Shown: piece after piece, positions 1 to 12,044 of the stretch
How positions within the stretch are numbered: position 1 is the stretch's first letter
Layout: every line of letters begins with the position of its first letter
From: Mycobacterium heckeshornense
GTDB taxonomy: Bacteria; Actinomycetota; Actinomycetes; Mycobacteriales; Mycobacteriaceae
Direction of reading: 5' to 3'
Assembly: GCF_016592155.1 (NCBI RefSeq)
Contig: NZ_AP024237.1
Span: 2,418,001-2,482,000, forward strand
DNA: 64,000 nucleotides
Translations under genes and position numbers: made by a program
Notes under the pieces: model-generated
What the model was told of the DNA's origin: nothing
The model's database searches: none
Seen by the model: only the letters and a program-made list of their open reading frames with translations

Positions 1-276
1 GCGGCCGTGGCACGGTTTTCCGCGGTGGCGAAAATCGGTCCGCTGGAGTTCGGCGGGTTCATCGCCTGGTTGATCTGGCTGGTGCTGCACCTGGCCTACC
101 TGATCGGCTTCAAGTCGAAGCTCACCACGTTGCTGTCGTGGACGGTGACGTTCCTGAGCACCCGCCGTGGCCAGCTCACCATCACCGAGCAACAGGCATT
201 CGCCCGCACCCGCCTCGAGCAGCTGGCGGTGCTGGCAGCTGAGGCGCACCGTGGTGAGACCAGGGTGGCCAGCTAG
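1..276 (+). CDS. ndh: NADH dehydrogenase type II, C-terminal fragment
   Basis: Only the last 91 codons are in the window; the frame is open from base 1. The visible part has a hydrophobic segment (about residues 16-38 of the fragment, FIAWLIWLVLHLAYLIGF) followed by a short amphipathic tail (TFLSTRRGQLTITEQQAFAR) that I recognise as the membrane-anchoring C-terminus of mycobacterial Ndh (Rv1854c type). The enzyme is a single-subunit FAD enzyme that passes electrons from NADH to menaquinone without pumping protons. The stop codon overlaps by four bases the stop of the convergent thioesterase gene. In M. tuberculosis the urease operon separates these two genes; here nothing does. Confidence 0.9.
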   Translation, partial: AAVARFSAVAKIGPLEFGGFIAWLIWLVLHLAYLIGFKSKLTTLLSWTVTFLSTRRGQLTITEQQAFARTRLEQLAVLAAEAHRGETRVAS

Positions 277-698
277 CTGCCCGGTTCAGCGTGGAGGTTC
301 TGCAAGCGGACCTGGCCACGGGCAACTGTCCGCTCGTCGGCGTCGGTAATGGTGACCAGCCACAGCTGCTGAAGTCGGCCGCGGTGCACCGGGGTGGCGA
401 TGCCGTACACGGTTCCCGCGCGGATGGCGCGCAGGAAATCGGTGTTGTTGTTCACACCCACCACCGAGCCGCCGCCGTGCGCATTAAGCCAGGTCCATGC
501 CGACACGCTGGCCATGCTCTCGATCATCGAGCAGTAGACGCCGCCGTGCACGATCCCCATGGGCTGCAACAGTTTCGGCTGAATCTCCAGCTGGGCCCGC
601 GCGCCGTCGGGACTCAATTCGGTGAATGTCAGCCCGATCTCGTTGTCGAACGGGGCGGTGAAATCCGGCGGCAGCGCCGGGTCGGGCAGCGGGTGCAC
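273..698 (-). CDS. PaaI-family hotdog thioesterase (Rv1847-like)
   Basis: A 141-residue single-domain hotdog protein, the usual length for the family. The segment GIVHGGVYCSMIES is the hallmark helix region of PaaI/YdiI-type acyl-CoA thioesterases, in which the HGG backbone binds the thioester and the acidic residue (E in MIES) is catalytic. NNNTDFLR and RGQVRLQNL match the mycobacterial Rv1847 subgroup. The physiological acyl-CoA substrate is unknown. The start is a GTG; no better ATG lies in frame. The gene runs convergent to ndh, and upstream sits a strong hairpin (757-789) that separates it from the iron-reductase-like gene, so it is probably transcribed on its own. Confidence 0.82.
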   Translation of the reverse strand: MHPLPDPALPPDFTAPFDNEIGLTFTELSPDGARAQLEIQPKLLQPMGIVHGGVYCSMIESMASVSAWTWLNAHGGGSVVGVNNNTDFLRAIRAGTVYGIATPVHRGRLQQLWLVTITDADERTVARGQVRLQNLHAEPGS

Positions 699-756
699 GC
701 CCTCGTGTCTACACCATGGAGCTGCCGATGCCGACGGCCGGAGGTCGGTAAACGCG

Positions 757-789
757 GGCGAGCCCCGCGCCGGTGTCGCGGGGCTCGCC
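757..789 (-). terminator. strong hairpin terminator
   Basis: A perfect 13-bp inverted repeat, GGCGAGCCCCGCG at 757-769 and its complement at 777-789, with a 7-nt loop. It has no U-tract, as is common in mycobacteria. It lies between the leftward iron-reductase-like gene and the leftward thioesterase gene and is best read as the terminator of the former. The pairing is seen directly; the direction is inferred. Confidence 0.6.
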
Positions 790-819
790 GATCGAGTTGA
801 CCGGGGGTCACTGCAGCCC

Positions 820-840
820 TCAGGACTCTGCCACGGTCAT
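820..840 (-). other. six-codon mini-ORF behind an iron-box-like site
   Basis: The codons ATG ACC GTG GCA GAG TCC TGA (MTVAES) start 25 nt downstream of the IdeR-like site at 866-884 and follow a purine-rich GCGAGGGA stretch. It could be a leader peptide, or the 5' stump of an iron-regulated gene whose body was deleted, since a terminator hairpin follows within 35 bp. Chance occurrence is also possible. Confidence 0.25.
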
Positions 841-860
841 TCCCTCGCTCGATCCACGCC

Positions 861-1643
861 TCAGCATAGGCAAGGCTGTCCTAATTTTGCAAGGCCTGAC
901 GAAGACTGCCCGCGCCGGCGTCGAACCGACGGGCCCCGCACCGGCAGGCCGAAGTCGACCAGCGCCTCGAGCACTGCCTGACCCCGCCGCATGCCGGTGA
1001 GCTCGCACGTGCCCGCCAGCTGCGGCACCTGAGTGGCAGCCGCGACCACCGCCGACCCGACCAGCTGCCACATGGTCGCCACCGGGATGGCCGCCGTGCT
1101 GACCTCGTGCAGTTTGGCGAATAACGGCGCCAGCGTGCGATGACAGCGGTGTGCTACCCAGACGGCCAGGGCCGATTCGCTGGGCAGGCGCACCACCTTG
1201 CACAATTCTGCGTCGTGAGCCAGCCCGCGCAGCGTGGGGTCGACGACCGCGACCCAGTCGATGGCGCCCTCGGCGTCGACGTGGACCCAGAGGTTCTCCA
1301 AGCCGGGGTCCCACGCCCGTCCTTCCAGCACGACCAGGGCCACCACGCGTCCGATCACCGTGTGGACAAGGGTGTCGGCCAGTTGCCGGGCCGCAGCGCT
1401 TCGGCCCATGTCGGCGGCGGCGTTGTCGAACATCACCCGCAGCCGGTCGGTGGTCAGCGCCGACGCCAGCGGCCACCACCGGCGCCGGCAGACGTCGGCC
1501 AGCACCGCGACACCGTAGACCCTCGGGCAGGCGGGATACAGCTCGCGGAGGCGCCGGCTCGATTCGTGCAGGGGCAGCGGCCGCTCGATGGCCATTGCCG
1601 CGATTAACGGGTCTTCGCGTAGCACCGACACCACAACCTCCAT
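861..1643 (-). CDS. FhuF-like ferric siderophore reductase family protein, IdeR-controlled
   Basis: A 260-residue protein with no M. tuberculosis counterpart at this position. Its length and overall pattern (RLRELYPACPRVYG, HTVIGRVVALVV, NLWVHVDAEGAIDW, VAHRCHR) remind me of actinobacterial iron-reductase (FhuF/IucC-like) proteins, which release iron from siderophores in the cytoplasm. The C-terminal CC-x10-C-x2-C cluster motif of FhuF is not visible; only a terminal CLC is present, so either the cluster is lost or the family call is wrong. I chose the ATG at 1643 because the longer frame would start inside the IdeR box. With the box at -7 to -25 there is little room for a leader. The iron link rests mainly on the operator. 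Confidence 0.5.
   Translation of the reverse strand: MEVVVSVLREDPLIAAMAIERPLPLHESSRRLRELYPACPRVYGVAVLADVCRRRWWPLASALTTDRLRVMFDNAAADMGRSAAARQLADTLVHTVIGRVVALVVLEGRAWDPGLENLWVHVDAEGAIDWVAVVDPTLRGLAHDAELCKVVRLPSESALAVWVAHRCHRTLAPLFAKLHEVSTAAIPVATMWQLVGSAVVAAATQVPQLAGTCELTGMRRGQAVLEALVDFGLPVRGPSVRRRRGQSSSGLAKLGQPCLC
866..884 (-). promoter_or_regulatory. second, weaker IdeR-like box
   Basis: The minus strand reads TTAGGACAGCCTTGCCTAT, about 13 of 19 matches to TTAGGTTAGGCTAACCTAA, and it resembles the known mycobacterial bfrA/mbt iron boxes in its CAGCCT core. It falls in the last codons of the iron-reductase-like gene and ahead of the MTVAES mini-ORF. Binding by IdeR is inference. Confidence 0.35.
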
Positions 1644-1649
1644 CACAAT

Positions 1650-1668
1650 ATAGGTTAGGCTAACCATA
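1650..1668 (-). promoter_or_regulatory. IdeR iron box
   Basis: The 19-mer ATAGGTTAGGCTAACCATA contains the perfect 13-bp palindrome GGTTAGGCTAACC and matches the IdeR consensus at 16 of 19 positions. It ends 7 bp upstream of the chosen ATG of the iron-reductase-like gene, where a bound repressor would block RNA polymerase. Iron-replete cells should therefore silence this gene. Confidence 0.8.
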
Positions 1669-1808
1669 CTAATAATGCCGGGGGCACGCTATGACGGCAA
1701 TCACACCGACGGCCGTCATCCGGCCCTGGGCACCGTTGCGGCTTCCGTACGACCGTCAGTAGTAAGCGGGGGTAGGCTGTTCGCAGTCGCTGAGGAGATG
1801 AACGAACC

Positions 1809-2225
1809 ATGGCCAAGCTCACGCGTCTGGGGGACCTGGAACGTGCTGTGATGGATCACCTGTGGTCCGCGCCCGAGCCCCAAACGGTCCGCCAGGTCCA
1901 CGAAGCGTTGTCGGCGCATCGCGATTTGGCCTACACCACCGTGATGACGGTGTTGCAACGGTTGGCCAAGAAGAACCTGGTCTCCCAAATCCGCGACGAC
2001 CGGGCACATCGGTACGCGCCCGTGCACAGCCGCGACGAGCTGGTGGCCGGGCTCATGGTCGACGCGCTGGACCAGGTGGCCGACTCGGGCAGCCGGCAGG
2101 CGGCGTTGGTGCATTTCGTGGAGCGGGTCGGCGCCGACGAAGCCGACGCGCTGCGGCGGGCGCTCGACGACCTGGAAGCCGGCCACCGCAAAGCCCCGCC
2201 TGCTAGCGCGGGGCCGGAGGACTGA
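1809..2225 (+). CDS. blaI: BlaI-family winged-helix repressor
   Basis: A 138-residue protein with the BlaI/MecI winged-helix core in the first 80 residues (LGDLERAVMDHLW, TVRQVHEALSAHRDLAYTTVMTVLQRLAKKNLV) and a helical dimerisation tail. It is the counterpart of Rv1846c, the repressor that controls blaC, the adjacent M56 peptidase gene and other targets; dissociation is triggered by beta-lactam exposure. A TAGTA half-site lies upstream near 1757-1762, but I could not find a full symmetric operator. The membrane peptidase gene follows after 14 bp, as in blaI-blaR pairs. Confidence 0.93.
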   Translation: MAKLTRLGDLERAVMDHLWSAPEPQTVRQVHEALSAHRDLAYTTVMTVLQRLAKKNLVSQIRDDRAHRYAPVHSRDELVAGLMVDALDQVADSGSRQAALVHFVERVGADEADALRRALDDLEAGHRKAPPASAGPED

Positions 2226-2239
2226 GGGACACTGGCAGC

Positions 2240-3190
2240 GTGTCCGCGCTGGCCTTCACCATTCTCGCGGCGCTGCTGGTCGGCCCGGTACCGGCCCTGT
2301 TGGCGCGTGCCGACTGGCCGTTGCGGGCTCCGCGGGCCACGGTCGTGTTATGGCAAGCGATCGCGCTTGCCGCGGTGCTGTCGGCGTTCAGTGCCGGTAT
2401 CGCGATCGCCAGCCGGTTGTTAATGCCCGGCGCCGACGGGCGGCCGACGGCCAGCGTCGTCGGGGGTATCGGGCGGCTCGGCTGGCCGTTGTGGATGCTG
2501 TACGTCGGCGTGTTCGCGCTCACCATACTGGTCGGTGCGCGCCTGGCAGTGGCGGTGCTGCGGGTGGCGATCGACACCCGTCGCCGGCGTGCCCACCACC
2601 GCATGCTGGTCGACCTGCTCGGCGTCGCTGGTCACGGGGTGTCCGCCCAGGTCGGCACGAGGGCCCGCGACCTGCGCATCCTTGGGGTGGCCCAACCGCT
2701 CGCGTACTGTCTGCCCGGCGTACGCAGCCGTGTGGTGCTCAGCGAAGGCACGCTGGCCGCCCTCACCGACGCCGAAGTCGCGGCCATCCTCAGCCACGAA
2801 CGCGCACATCTGCGGGCCCGCCACGACCTGGTTCTTGAGGGATTCACCGCGGTCCACGCCGCGTTTCCCCGGCTCGTGCGCAGCGCAGGGGCACTCGATG
2901 CCGTGCAGCTGCTGGTCGAGCTGCTCGCCGACGACGCGGCGGTGCGCACCGCGGGACGCACTCCCCTGGCCCGTGCGCTGGTGGCCTGCGCGTCCGGCCA
3001 GACCCCGTCGGCGGCGCTGGCCGCGGGCGGTCCCAGCACGGTGGTGCGGGTGCGCAGGCTGTCCGGGCGGGGTAACAGTCGCGTGCTGGCCGCAGCCGTC
3101 TACGCGGCCGCGGCCGCGGTGCTGGTGGTGCCGACAGTCGCGCTTGCCATACCGTGGCTGATCGAGCTGCAGCGCTTGTTTTTCTCCTAG
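2240..3190 (+). CDS. M56-family membrane zinc peptidase (BlaR1-like, Rv1845c)
   Basis: A 316-residue protein with hydrophobic segments at about residues 4-22, 36-58, 84-108 and a C-terminal one at about 290-310. The gluzincin motif HERAH (residues 186-190) is preceded by the conserved LTDAEVAAILS. Like Rv1845c it lacks the extracellular penicillin-binding sensor domain of staphylococcal BlaR1, so it is a protease without an obvious beta-lactam sensor. The neighbouring BlaI is the probable substrate or regulatory partner. It starts with GTG 14 bp after blaI and is very likely cotranscribed with it. Confidence 0.88.
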   Translation: MSALAFTILAALLVGPVPALLARADWPLRAPRATVVLWQAIALAAVLSAFSAGIAIASRLLMPGADGRPTASVVGGIGRLGWPLWMLYVGVFALTILVGARLAVAVLRVAIDTRRRRAHHRMLVDLLGVAGHGVSAQVGTRARDLRILGVAQPLAYCLPGVRSRVVLSEGTLAALTDAEVAAILSHERAHLRARHDLVLEGFTAVHAAFPRLVRSAGALDAVQLLVELLADDAAVRTAGRTPLARALVACASGQTPSAALAAGGPSTVVRVRRLSGRGNSRVLAAAVYAAAAAVLVVPTVALAIPWLIELQRLFFS

Positions 3191-3296
3191 GCAAGCTCGA
3201 GGTTGGGAAAAGAATACGTCCGGAGAGCCGAATCGTGCTGTGCCACAGTGTTCGGTGGAAGCTTGACGAAAGCCGCGAATCTGAGAGGCGAAACCG

Positions 3297-6216
<2,920 letters not shown>

Positions 6217-6388
6217 GCGGTATCGGCAGTGGTTTTCGCTACCATGTGTAACTTCACCCGTGCCGCATCGAGGGAAAGGGACGACGTGCCGCAGGCACCC
6301 GTCGAGACCCCGGCCGTCGGGCCGCGCGGCTGCGCGTCCTTACCGCGAGCAGACCTGCGTCTGCTCGGGGTGTGCGGCGGGCCCGTCG

Positions 6389-7756
6389 ATGAGCGCCGCC
6401 GTTACCCTGCTGAGCCTGCTGGCGATCGCGGCGCTCACCGCCGGTACCGCAATGTTCGTGGCGGCCGAGTTCTCGCTGACCACCCTGGAGCGCAGCACCG
6501 TCGACGCCAACGCGCGCCGCGGGGCCCGGCGTGACCACTTTGTGCAGCGCGCACACCGGACGCTGTCCTTTCAACTGTCCGGTGCTCAATTGGGTATCTC
6601 GATCACCACGCTGATCACCGGCTACCTCACCGAGCCGCTGGTGGCCGAGTTGCCGCACCCGGAGCTGGATGCGATCGGCATGCCGGACCGCCTCGCCGAC
6701 GCCCTCACCGCCTTCGTTGCGCTGGTGTTCGTCACCTCGCTGTCAATGGTGTTCGGCGAGCTGGTGCCCAAGTACCTCGCGATCGCGCGCCCGCTGCCCA
6801 CCGCGCGCGCAGTCGCAGGCCCGCAGCTGCTGTTTTCGCTGGCGTTCAAACCCGTCATCCGGCTGACGAACAACACCGCGAACTGGGTCCTGCGCAAACT
6901 GGGCATTCAACCGGCCCAGCGGCTACGGTCGGCCCGCTCGCCGCGGGAGTTGGTTTCGCTGGTGCGCACCTCGGCGCGCAGCGGGTCGCTGGACCCCGGC
7001 ACCGCGGCGTTGGTCAGCCGCTCGCTGCAGTTCGGCACGCTGACCGCGGAAGAGCTGATGACGCCGCGGTCGAAGATCGTGGCGTTGCAGACCGACGACA
7101 CCGTCGCCGACCTGGTGGCCGCCGCCACCGAGACCGGGTTCTCGCGGTTCCCGATCGTCGACGGCGACCTCGACGAGACCGTCGGCATCGTGCACGTCAA
7201 ACAGGTGTTCCAGGTCGCGCCCGCGGCTCGTGCACACACCAAGCTGACCGCGGTCGCGCAGCCGGTCGCGGTGGTGCCCTCGACCCTGGACGGCGACGCG
7301 GTGATGGCCCAGATCCGGGCGAGCGGCCTGCAGACCGCGCTGGTCGTCGATGAGTACGGCGGCACCGCCGGGATGGTCACCGTGGAGGATCTGATCGAGG
7401 AGATCGTCGGCGATGTGCGCGACGAGCACGACGACGCCACCCCGGATGTGGTCGCGGCCGGCAACGGGTGGCGGGTGTCGGGCCTGCTGCGCATCGACGA
7501 GGTAGCCACGGCCACCGGTTATCGCGCACCCGAGGGCGAATACGAGACGATCGGCGGGTTGGTGCTCCACGAGCTCGGCCACATACCCGTGGCCGGTGAA
7601 ACGGTCGAACTGACCGCGTTCGAACCCGATGGCCCATCGGACAACTCGGTTCGCTGGCAGGCAAAGGTGGTCCGGATGGACGGCCGACGCATCGACCTGC
7701 TCGAACTGACCGAACTGGGCCGTCGCGGCGATGGTCACGGCCAACGAGGGCGCTGA
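6389..7756 (+). CDS. CorC/HlyC-type CBS membrane protein (Rv1842c-like)
   Basis: A 455-residue protein, the same length as Rv1842c with the ATG at 6389. It has an N-terminal DUF21/CNNM membrane domain with three to four helices (residues about 5-25, 65-85, 95-115, 130-150), a CBS pair (about 210-335; [32 protein letters not shown]) and a C-terminal CorC_HlyC domain ending in the [16 protein letters not shown] region. Members of this CNNM/CorC family export or regulate Mg2+ and other divalent cations; the old name hemolysin is misleading. Its stop codon overlaps the start of the paralogue downstream (TGATG). Confidence 0.9.
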   Translation: MSAAVTLLSLLAIAALTAGTAMFVAAEFSLTTLERSTVDANARRGARRDHFVQRAHRTLSFQLSGAQLGISITTLITGYLTEPLVAELPHPELDAIGMPDRLADALTAFVALVFVTSLSMVFGELVPKYLAIARPLPTARAVAGPQLLFSLAFKPVIRLTNNTANWVLRKLGIQPAQRLRSARSPRELVSLVRTSARSGSLDPGTAALVSRSLQFGTLTAEELMTPRSKIVALQTDDTVADLVAAATETGFSRFPIVDGDLDETVGIVHVKQVFQVAPAARAHTKLTAVAQPVAVVPSTLDGDAVMAQIRASGLQTALVVDEYGGTAGMVTVEDLIEEIVGDVRDEHDDATPDVVAAGNGWRVSGLLRIDEVATATGYRAPEGEYETIGGLVLHELGHIPVAGETVELTAFEPDGPSDNSVRWQAKVVRMDGRRIDLLELTELGRRGDGHGQRGR

Positions 7757-8820
7757 TGCGCGACCTGCTCGACGTGCTGCTGACCATGCTGCTGGTCAGC
7801 GCCAACGCGTTTTTCGTCGGTGCCGAATTCTCGCTGATCTCGGTGCGACGCGACCGGCTAGAGGCCCTCGCCGAGCAGGGAAAAGCACGTGCGGCCACGG
7901 TGATTCGCGCTGGAGAGCGATTGCCGCTGATGTTCGCCGGCGCCCAATTCGGCATCACGGTGTCTTCAATTCTGCTGGGCCGCATCGGCGAACCCGCGGT
8001 CGCCGATCTGTTGCGCACACCGTTGACGCTGCTGCATGCATCGGGTGCGCTGCTGCACACCGTGTCGTTTGTGGTCGCGCTGGCCGCGGTGGTGACGCTG
8101 CACGTATTGCTCGGCGAGATGGTGCCCAAGAACATCGCGATCGCCGGCCCGGAGAAGGCGGCGATGTTGCTGATTCCGCCGTACCTGCTCTATGTGCGGA
8201 CGGTGCGCCCGTTGATTGCGTTCTACAACTGGAGCGCCAACGCGATACTGCGACTGCTGCGGGTGCAGCCGAGAGATGAACTCGACGTCACCGTGTCCAC
8301 GGTTGAGCTCAGCGAGATGATCGCCGAATCGGTGTCGGAGGGGTTACTGGACCGTGACGAACATACCCGGCTCACCCGGGCGCTGCAGATCCGCAATCGC
8401 GTCGTTGCCGACGTCGCCGTTCCGGTCCATCATGTTCGCGCGGTGCGGGTAGCCCGGGCGGGCACGGGACCGACGGTCGGCGCGGTCGAAGAGGCGGTGG
8501 CCGACACTGGCTACTCCCGGTTCCCGGTGGTGGATCTTGGTGGCAGGTTCATCGGGTATCTGCACATCAAGGACGTGCTGTCGCTGGGCCCGCCGGACCT
8601 GCAAGACCCACAGGCGGTGATCGACCTGGCCGTGGTGCGCCCGCTGCCGCAGGTGCCGGCGTCAATGCCGCTGCCGGAGGCGCTGTCACGCTTGCGGCGC
8701 AGCAAAAGCCATCTGGCGCTGGCGACGTCCGACGGCCGGGACGTCGTCGCGATGGTTGCGCTGGAAGACCTGGTTGACGACCTGCTCGGCACGGTTCGTG
8801 ACGGAACGCACCGTGTCTGA
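7756..8820 (+). CDS. CorC/CNNM-type CBS membrane protein (Rv1841c-like)
   Basis: A 354-residue paralogue of the preceding gene, starting within its stop codon, so the two are translationally coupled and probably form a heteromer. The DUF21 membrane domain (FVGAEFSLISVRRDR, AGAQFGITVSSILLGRIGEPAV) is followed by CBS motifs (about residues 215-345; GYSRFPVVDLGGRFIGYLHIKDVL, ALEDLVDDLLGTVRDG). It lacks the C-terminal CorC_HlyC domain that the first protein has. Divalent-cation transport or sensing is inferred from the family. Confidence 0.88.
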   Translation: MRDLLDVLLTMLLVSANAFFVGAEFSLISVRRDRLEALAEQGKARAATVIRAGERLPLMFAGAQFGITVSSILLGRIGEPAVADLLRTPLTLLHASGALLHTVSFVVALAAVVTLHVLLGEMVPKNIAIAGPEKAAMLLIPPYLLYVRTVRPLIAFYNWSANAILRLLRVQPRDELDVTVSTVELSEMIAESVSEGLLDRDEHTRLTRALQIRNRVVADVAVPVHHVRAVRVARAGTGPTVGAVEEAVADTGYSRFPVVDLGGRFIGYLHIKDVLSLGPPDLQDPQAVIDLAVVRPLPQVPASMPLPEALSRLRRSKSHLALATSDGRDVVAMVALEDLVDDLLGTVRDGTHRV

Positions 8821-9718
8821 GGAACCGGCCACGACCCTCACCGCGGCGGAATGGACCGCACGGGCCGACGCTTACCGTCGCCGGCTCGACGAATTCTTGG
8901 CCCCGCACGTCAAGCGCCGCCGGGCCGGCGAGTCGCATCCGGTGTGGGATTTTTTGTTCAGCTACTACACCCTGCGGCCCGGCCGGCTGCGGTGCTGGCA
9001 TCCCGGCTTTGGCGTGCAGCTCACCGGCCCGGAGGCGCTGCGCCGCTACCGGGGCCGCCGCGGCTACACCGTGGTCGGCGACGGCGTCACCGTCAGCCAC
9101 GCCTATCTGCGCAGCCGGATGGACCTTGTCAGATTCGTTGCCCAGCTGCTGGCTGCGACCGCGCAGCGGCCGGCTCAGCTGAACTGCTTCGGGCTGCACG
9201 AATGGGCCATGGTGTATCGCAGCAACACGGTGCGCCACGACCGTGTGCCGCTGCGCCTGTCCAGCGCGGCCATCGACGCGGTCGTTGAGTCAATGCCGTT
9301 GCGCTGCACACATTTTGATGCGTTCCGCTTCTTCACCGAAGCAGCGCGGCCGCGTAACGCCGCGCAGCTCAGTCGCGGCACGCAGCCAGCCAGCGAGCAA
9401 CCGGGGTGCCTGCACAGCACGATGGATCTCTACAAGTGGTGCTACAAGTTGGGCCCGCTAGTCGACTCCGGGTTGCTGCTTGACTGCCTGGAGCTGGCCG
9501 CCGCCGCCCGCGAAGTCGACATGCGAGCCAGCCCGTATGATCTCACCGGCTACGGATACCCGCCGATCGCCATCGAACACGGCGCCGGCCGCGCCGAGTA
9601 TGTGCGTTGCCAGCGGGCGATCGCGCAACGCGCGGCACCACTGCGCGGCGCGCTGTTAGCCCATTGTGACCTGCTGTTGCGGGTCGCCAACCGGGGCAGT
9701 GACGCTGCCTGCCGGTAG
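8798..9718 (+). CDS. conserved actinobacterial protein annotated as 3-methyladenine DNA glycosylase
   Basis: A 306-residue protein that I recognise from mycobacteria such as M. smegmatis, where the gene next to glcB carries the annotation 3-methyladenine DNA glycosylase. I see no helix-hairpin-helix or AlkA/Tag fingerprint, so I treat that function as unproven. Conserved-looking features are WDFLFSYYTLRPGRLRCWHPG, NCFGLHEWAMVYR, CTHFDAFRFF, LHSTMDLYKWCYKL and the C-terminal YGYPPIAIEHGAGRAEYV. The start is either GTG 8798 or GTG 8813; both overlap the end of the preceding gene. M. tuberculosis has vapBC13 and PE_PGRS34 in this place. Confidence 0.6.
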   Translation: MTERTVSEEPATTLTAAEWTARADAYRRRLDEFLAPHVKRRRAGESHPVWDFLFSYYTLRPGRLRCWHPGFGVQLTGPEALRRYRGRRGYTVVGDGVTVSHAYLRSRMDLVRFVAQLLAATAQRPAQLNCFGLHEWAMVYRSNTVRHDRVPLRLSSAAIDAVVESMPLRCTHFDAFRFFTEAARPRNAAQLSRGTQPASEQPGCLHSTMDLYKWCYKLGPLVDSGLLLDCLELAAAAREVDMRASPYDLTGYGYPPIAIEHGAGRAEYVRCQRAIAQRAAPLRGALLAHCDLLLRVANRGSDAACR

Positions 9719-9749
9719 GCTGAGCTAGTTGCCAGTGAGGAGGAACTTG

Positions 9750-11948
9750 ATGATCGAGCGTGTGCCGGTAGGGAATCTGCGAGTCGCGAAGGTGCTGTTC
9801 GACTTCGTCAACACCGAGGCGCTGCCGGGCACCGACATCGATCCGGACAGTTTTTGGGCGGGCGTCGACAAGGTGGTCACCGATCTTTCCCGGCAGAACC
9901 AGGAGCTGCTCGACCGCCGCGACGAACTGCAGGCCCAAATCGACAAGTGGCACCGGCACCGCGTCATCGATCCGCACGACCCGGATGCGTACCGGCAGTT
10001 CCTCACCGAAATCGGTTATCTGCTGCCCGAACCCGACGACTTCACCATCACCACCGCCAACGTCGACCCCGAAATCGCCACCACGGCGGGGCCGCAGCTG
10101 GTGGTGCCGGTCACCAATGCCCGGTTCGCGCTTAATGCCGCCAACGCCCGCTGGGGCTCGCTGTATGACGCGCTCTACGGCACTGATGTCATCCCTGAAA
10201 CCGACGGCGCCGAAAAAGGGCCTGGCTACAACAGAATTCGTGGTGACAAGGTGATCGCCTATGCACGCAGGTTCCTCGATGGCGCAGTGCCGCTGGGCAA
10301 CGGATCCTGGTCAGAACTGACCCGCCTGGCCGTCGATGGCGGCCAGCTCGTCGCCACGCTGGCCGACGGGCTGCACACCACGCTGGCCGACCCGGCCCAG
10401 TTCGCCGGCTACACCGGTGATGCCGCGGCGCCGGACTCGGTGCTACTGGTCAACCACGGGTTGCACATCGACATTGTGATCGACCCGGAGTCGCCCGTCG
10501 GCAAGACCGACCGGGCCGGCATCAAAGACGTGATCCTGGAATCGGCGGTCACTACGATCATCGATTTCGAAGACGCGGTCGCCGCCGTCGACGCCGAGGA
10601 CAAAACCCGCGCATACCGCAACTGGCTCGGCCTGAACAAAGGCGACCTGTCAGCCGAGGTCAACAAGGACGGCCGGACCTTCACCCGGGTGCTCAACCAG
10701 GACCGCCGCTACACCACCCCGGACGGCGGTGAGCTGGTGCTGCCCGGGCGCGCGTTGCTGTTCGTCCGCAACGTCGGTCACCTGATGACCAACGACGCCA
10801 TCGTCGACGCCGACGGCAACGAGGTGTTCGAGGGCATCCAGGACGCGCTGTTCACCGGTCTGTGCGCCATTCACGGGCTGAAGTCCTCCGACGTCAACGG
10901 GCCGCTCGTCAACAGCCGCACCGGCTCGATTTACATCGTCAAGCCGAAGATGCACGGGCCGGACGAGGTTGCCTTCACCACCGAGCTGTTCAGCCGGGTC
11001 GAAGACGTGCTCGGGCTGCCGCAGAAGACCCTGAAGGTCGGGGTCATGGACGAGGAGCGGCGCACCACCGTCAACCTCAAGGCCTGCATCAAGGCCGCCG
11101 CCGACCGGATCGTGTTCATCAACACTGGTTTCCTGGACCGCACCGGCGACGAGATCCACACCTCGATGGAGGCCGGTCCGATGGTGCGCAAAGGTGCCAT
11201 GAAGACCCAGCCGTGGATCCTGGCCTACGAGGACAACAACGTCGATGTCGGCCTGGCCACCGGTTTCGCCGGCCGGGCCCAGATCGGCAAGGGCATGTGG
11301 ACGATGACCGAGCTGATGGCCGACATGGTCGAGCAGAAGATCGCCCAGCCCCGCGCCGGGGCCAGCACCGCATGGGTACCCTCACCCACCGCCGCGACCC
11401 TGCATGCGTTGCATTACCACCAGGTCGACGTGGCGGCCGTGCAAAAGGAGCTGGCCGGCAAGCGGCGGGCCACGATCGAGGCGCTGCTGACCATCCCGCG
11501 GGCCAAGGAATTAGCTTGGGCGCCTGAGGAAATCCGCGAAGAGGTGGACAACAACTGCCAGTCGATTCTGGGTTACGTGGTCCGTTGGATCGACCAGGGC
11601 ATCGGCTCGTCGAAGGTCCCTGACATCCACAACATCGACCTGATGGAGGACCGCGCGACCCTGCGGATCTCCAGCCAGTTGCTGGCGAATTGGCTGCGCC
11701 ACGGCGTGATTACCGCCGAGGATGTGCGGGCCGGTCTGGAGCGCATGGCCCCGATGGTCGACCGGCAAAACGCCGGGGACCCGGCCTACCGGCCGATGGC
11801 ACCGAACTTCGACGACAGCATCGCCTTCCTGGCGGCCCAGGACCTGATCTTGTCCGGCACCGCGCAACCCAACGGTTACACCGAGCCGATCCTGCACCGC
11901 CGCCGTCGCGAGTTCAAAGCCCGGTTCGGCGACGCGGCCGGCGGGTGA
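9750..11948 (+). CDS. glcB: malate synthase G
   Basis: A 732-residue enzyme, close to the 741 of M. tuberculosis GlcB. It condenses glyoxylate with acetyl-CoA to malate in the glyoxylate shunt. The N-terminus [21 protein letters not shown] matches the family and is preceded by a GAGGAGG ribosome-binding site at 9737-9743. Isoform-G landmarks are [48 protein letters not shown] (catalytic Arg and Glu), [13 protein letters not shown] and the C-terminal lid. In M. tuberculosis this protein is also found outside the cytoplasm as an adhesin; nothing in the sequence shows a signal peptide. Confidence 0.97.
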   Translation: MIERVPVGNLRVAKVLFDFVNTEALPGTDIDPDSFWAGVDKVVTDLSRQNQELLDRRDELQAQIDKWHRHRVIDPHDPDAYRQFLTEIGYLLPEPDDFTITTANVDPEIATTAGPQLVVPVTNARFALNAANARWGSLYDALYGTDVIPETDGAEKGPGYNRIRGDKVIAYARRFLDGAVPLGNGSWSELTRLAVDGGQLVATLADGLHTTLADPAQFAGYTGDAAAPDSVLLVNHGLHIDIVIDPESPVGKTDRAGIKDVILESAVTTIIDFEDAVAAVDAEDKTRAYRNWLGLNKGDLSAEVNKDGRTFTRVLNQDRRYTTPDGGELVLPGRALLFVRNVGHLMTNDAIVDADGNEVFEGIQDALFTGLCAIHGLKSSDVNGPLVNSRTGSIYIVKPKMHGPDEVAFTTELFSRVEDVLGLPQKTLKVGVMDEERRTTVNLKACIKAAADRIVFINTGFLDRTGDEIHTSMEAGPMVRKGAMKTQPWILAYEDNNVDVGLATGFAGRAQIGKGMWTMTELMADMVEQKIAQPRAGASTAWVPSPTAATLHALHYHQVDVAAVQKELAGKRRATIEALLTIPRAKELAWAPEEIREEVDNNCQSILGYVVRWIDQGIGSSKVPDIHNIDLMEDRATLRISSQLLANWLRHGVITAEDVRAGLERMAPMVDRQNAGDPAYRPMAPNFDDSIAFLAAQDLILSGTAQPNGYTEPILHRRRREFKARFGDAAGG

Positions 11949-12044
11949 TTTCGGCTGCAAATGCAGTAGCTACCGATGAGTAGACTCGGCGCCGAATCGG
12001 CACCAGCGCGATGATAGGTCCACGGAGAGGGTGCAGGCACCGGC

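Noticed and set aside
1740..1808. Full symmetric BlaI operator before blaI
   Set aside because: Only one TAGTA half-site is visible; the second half does not match well enough to call.
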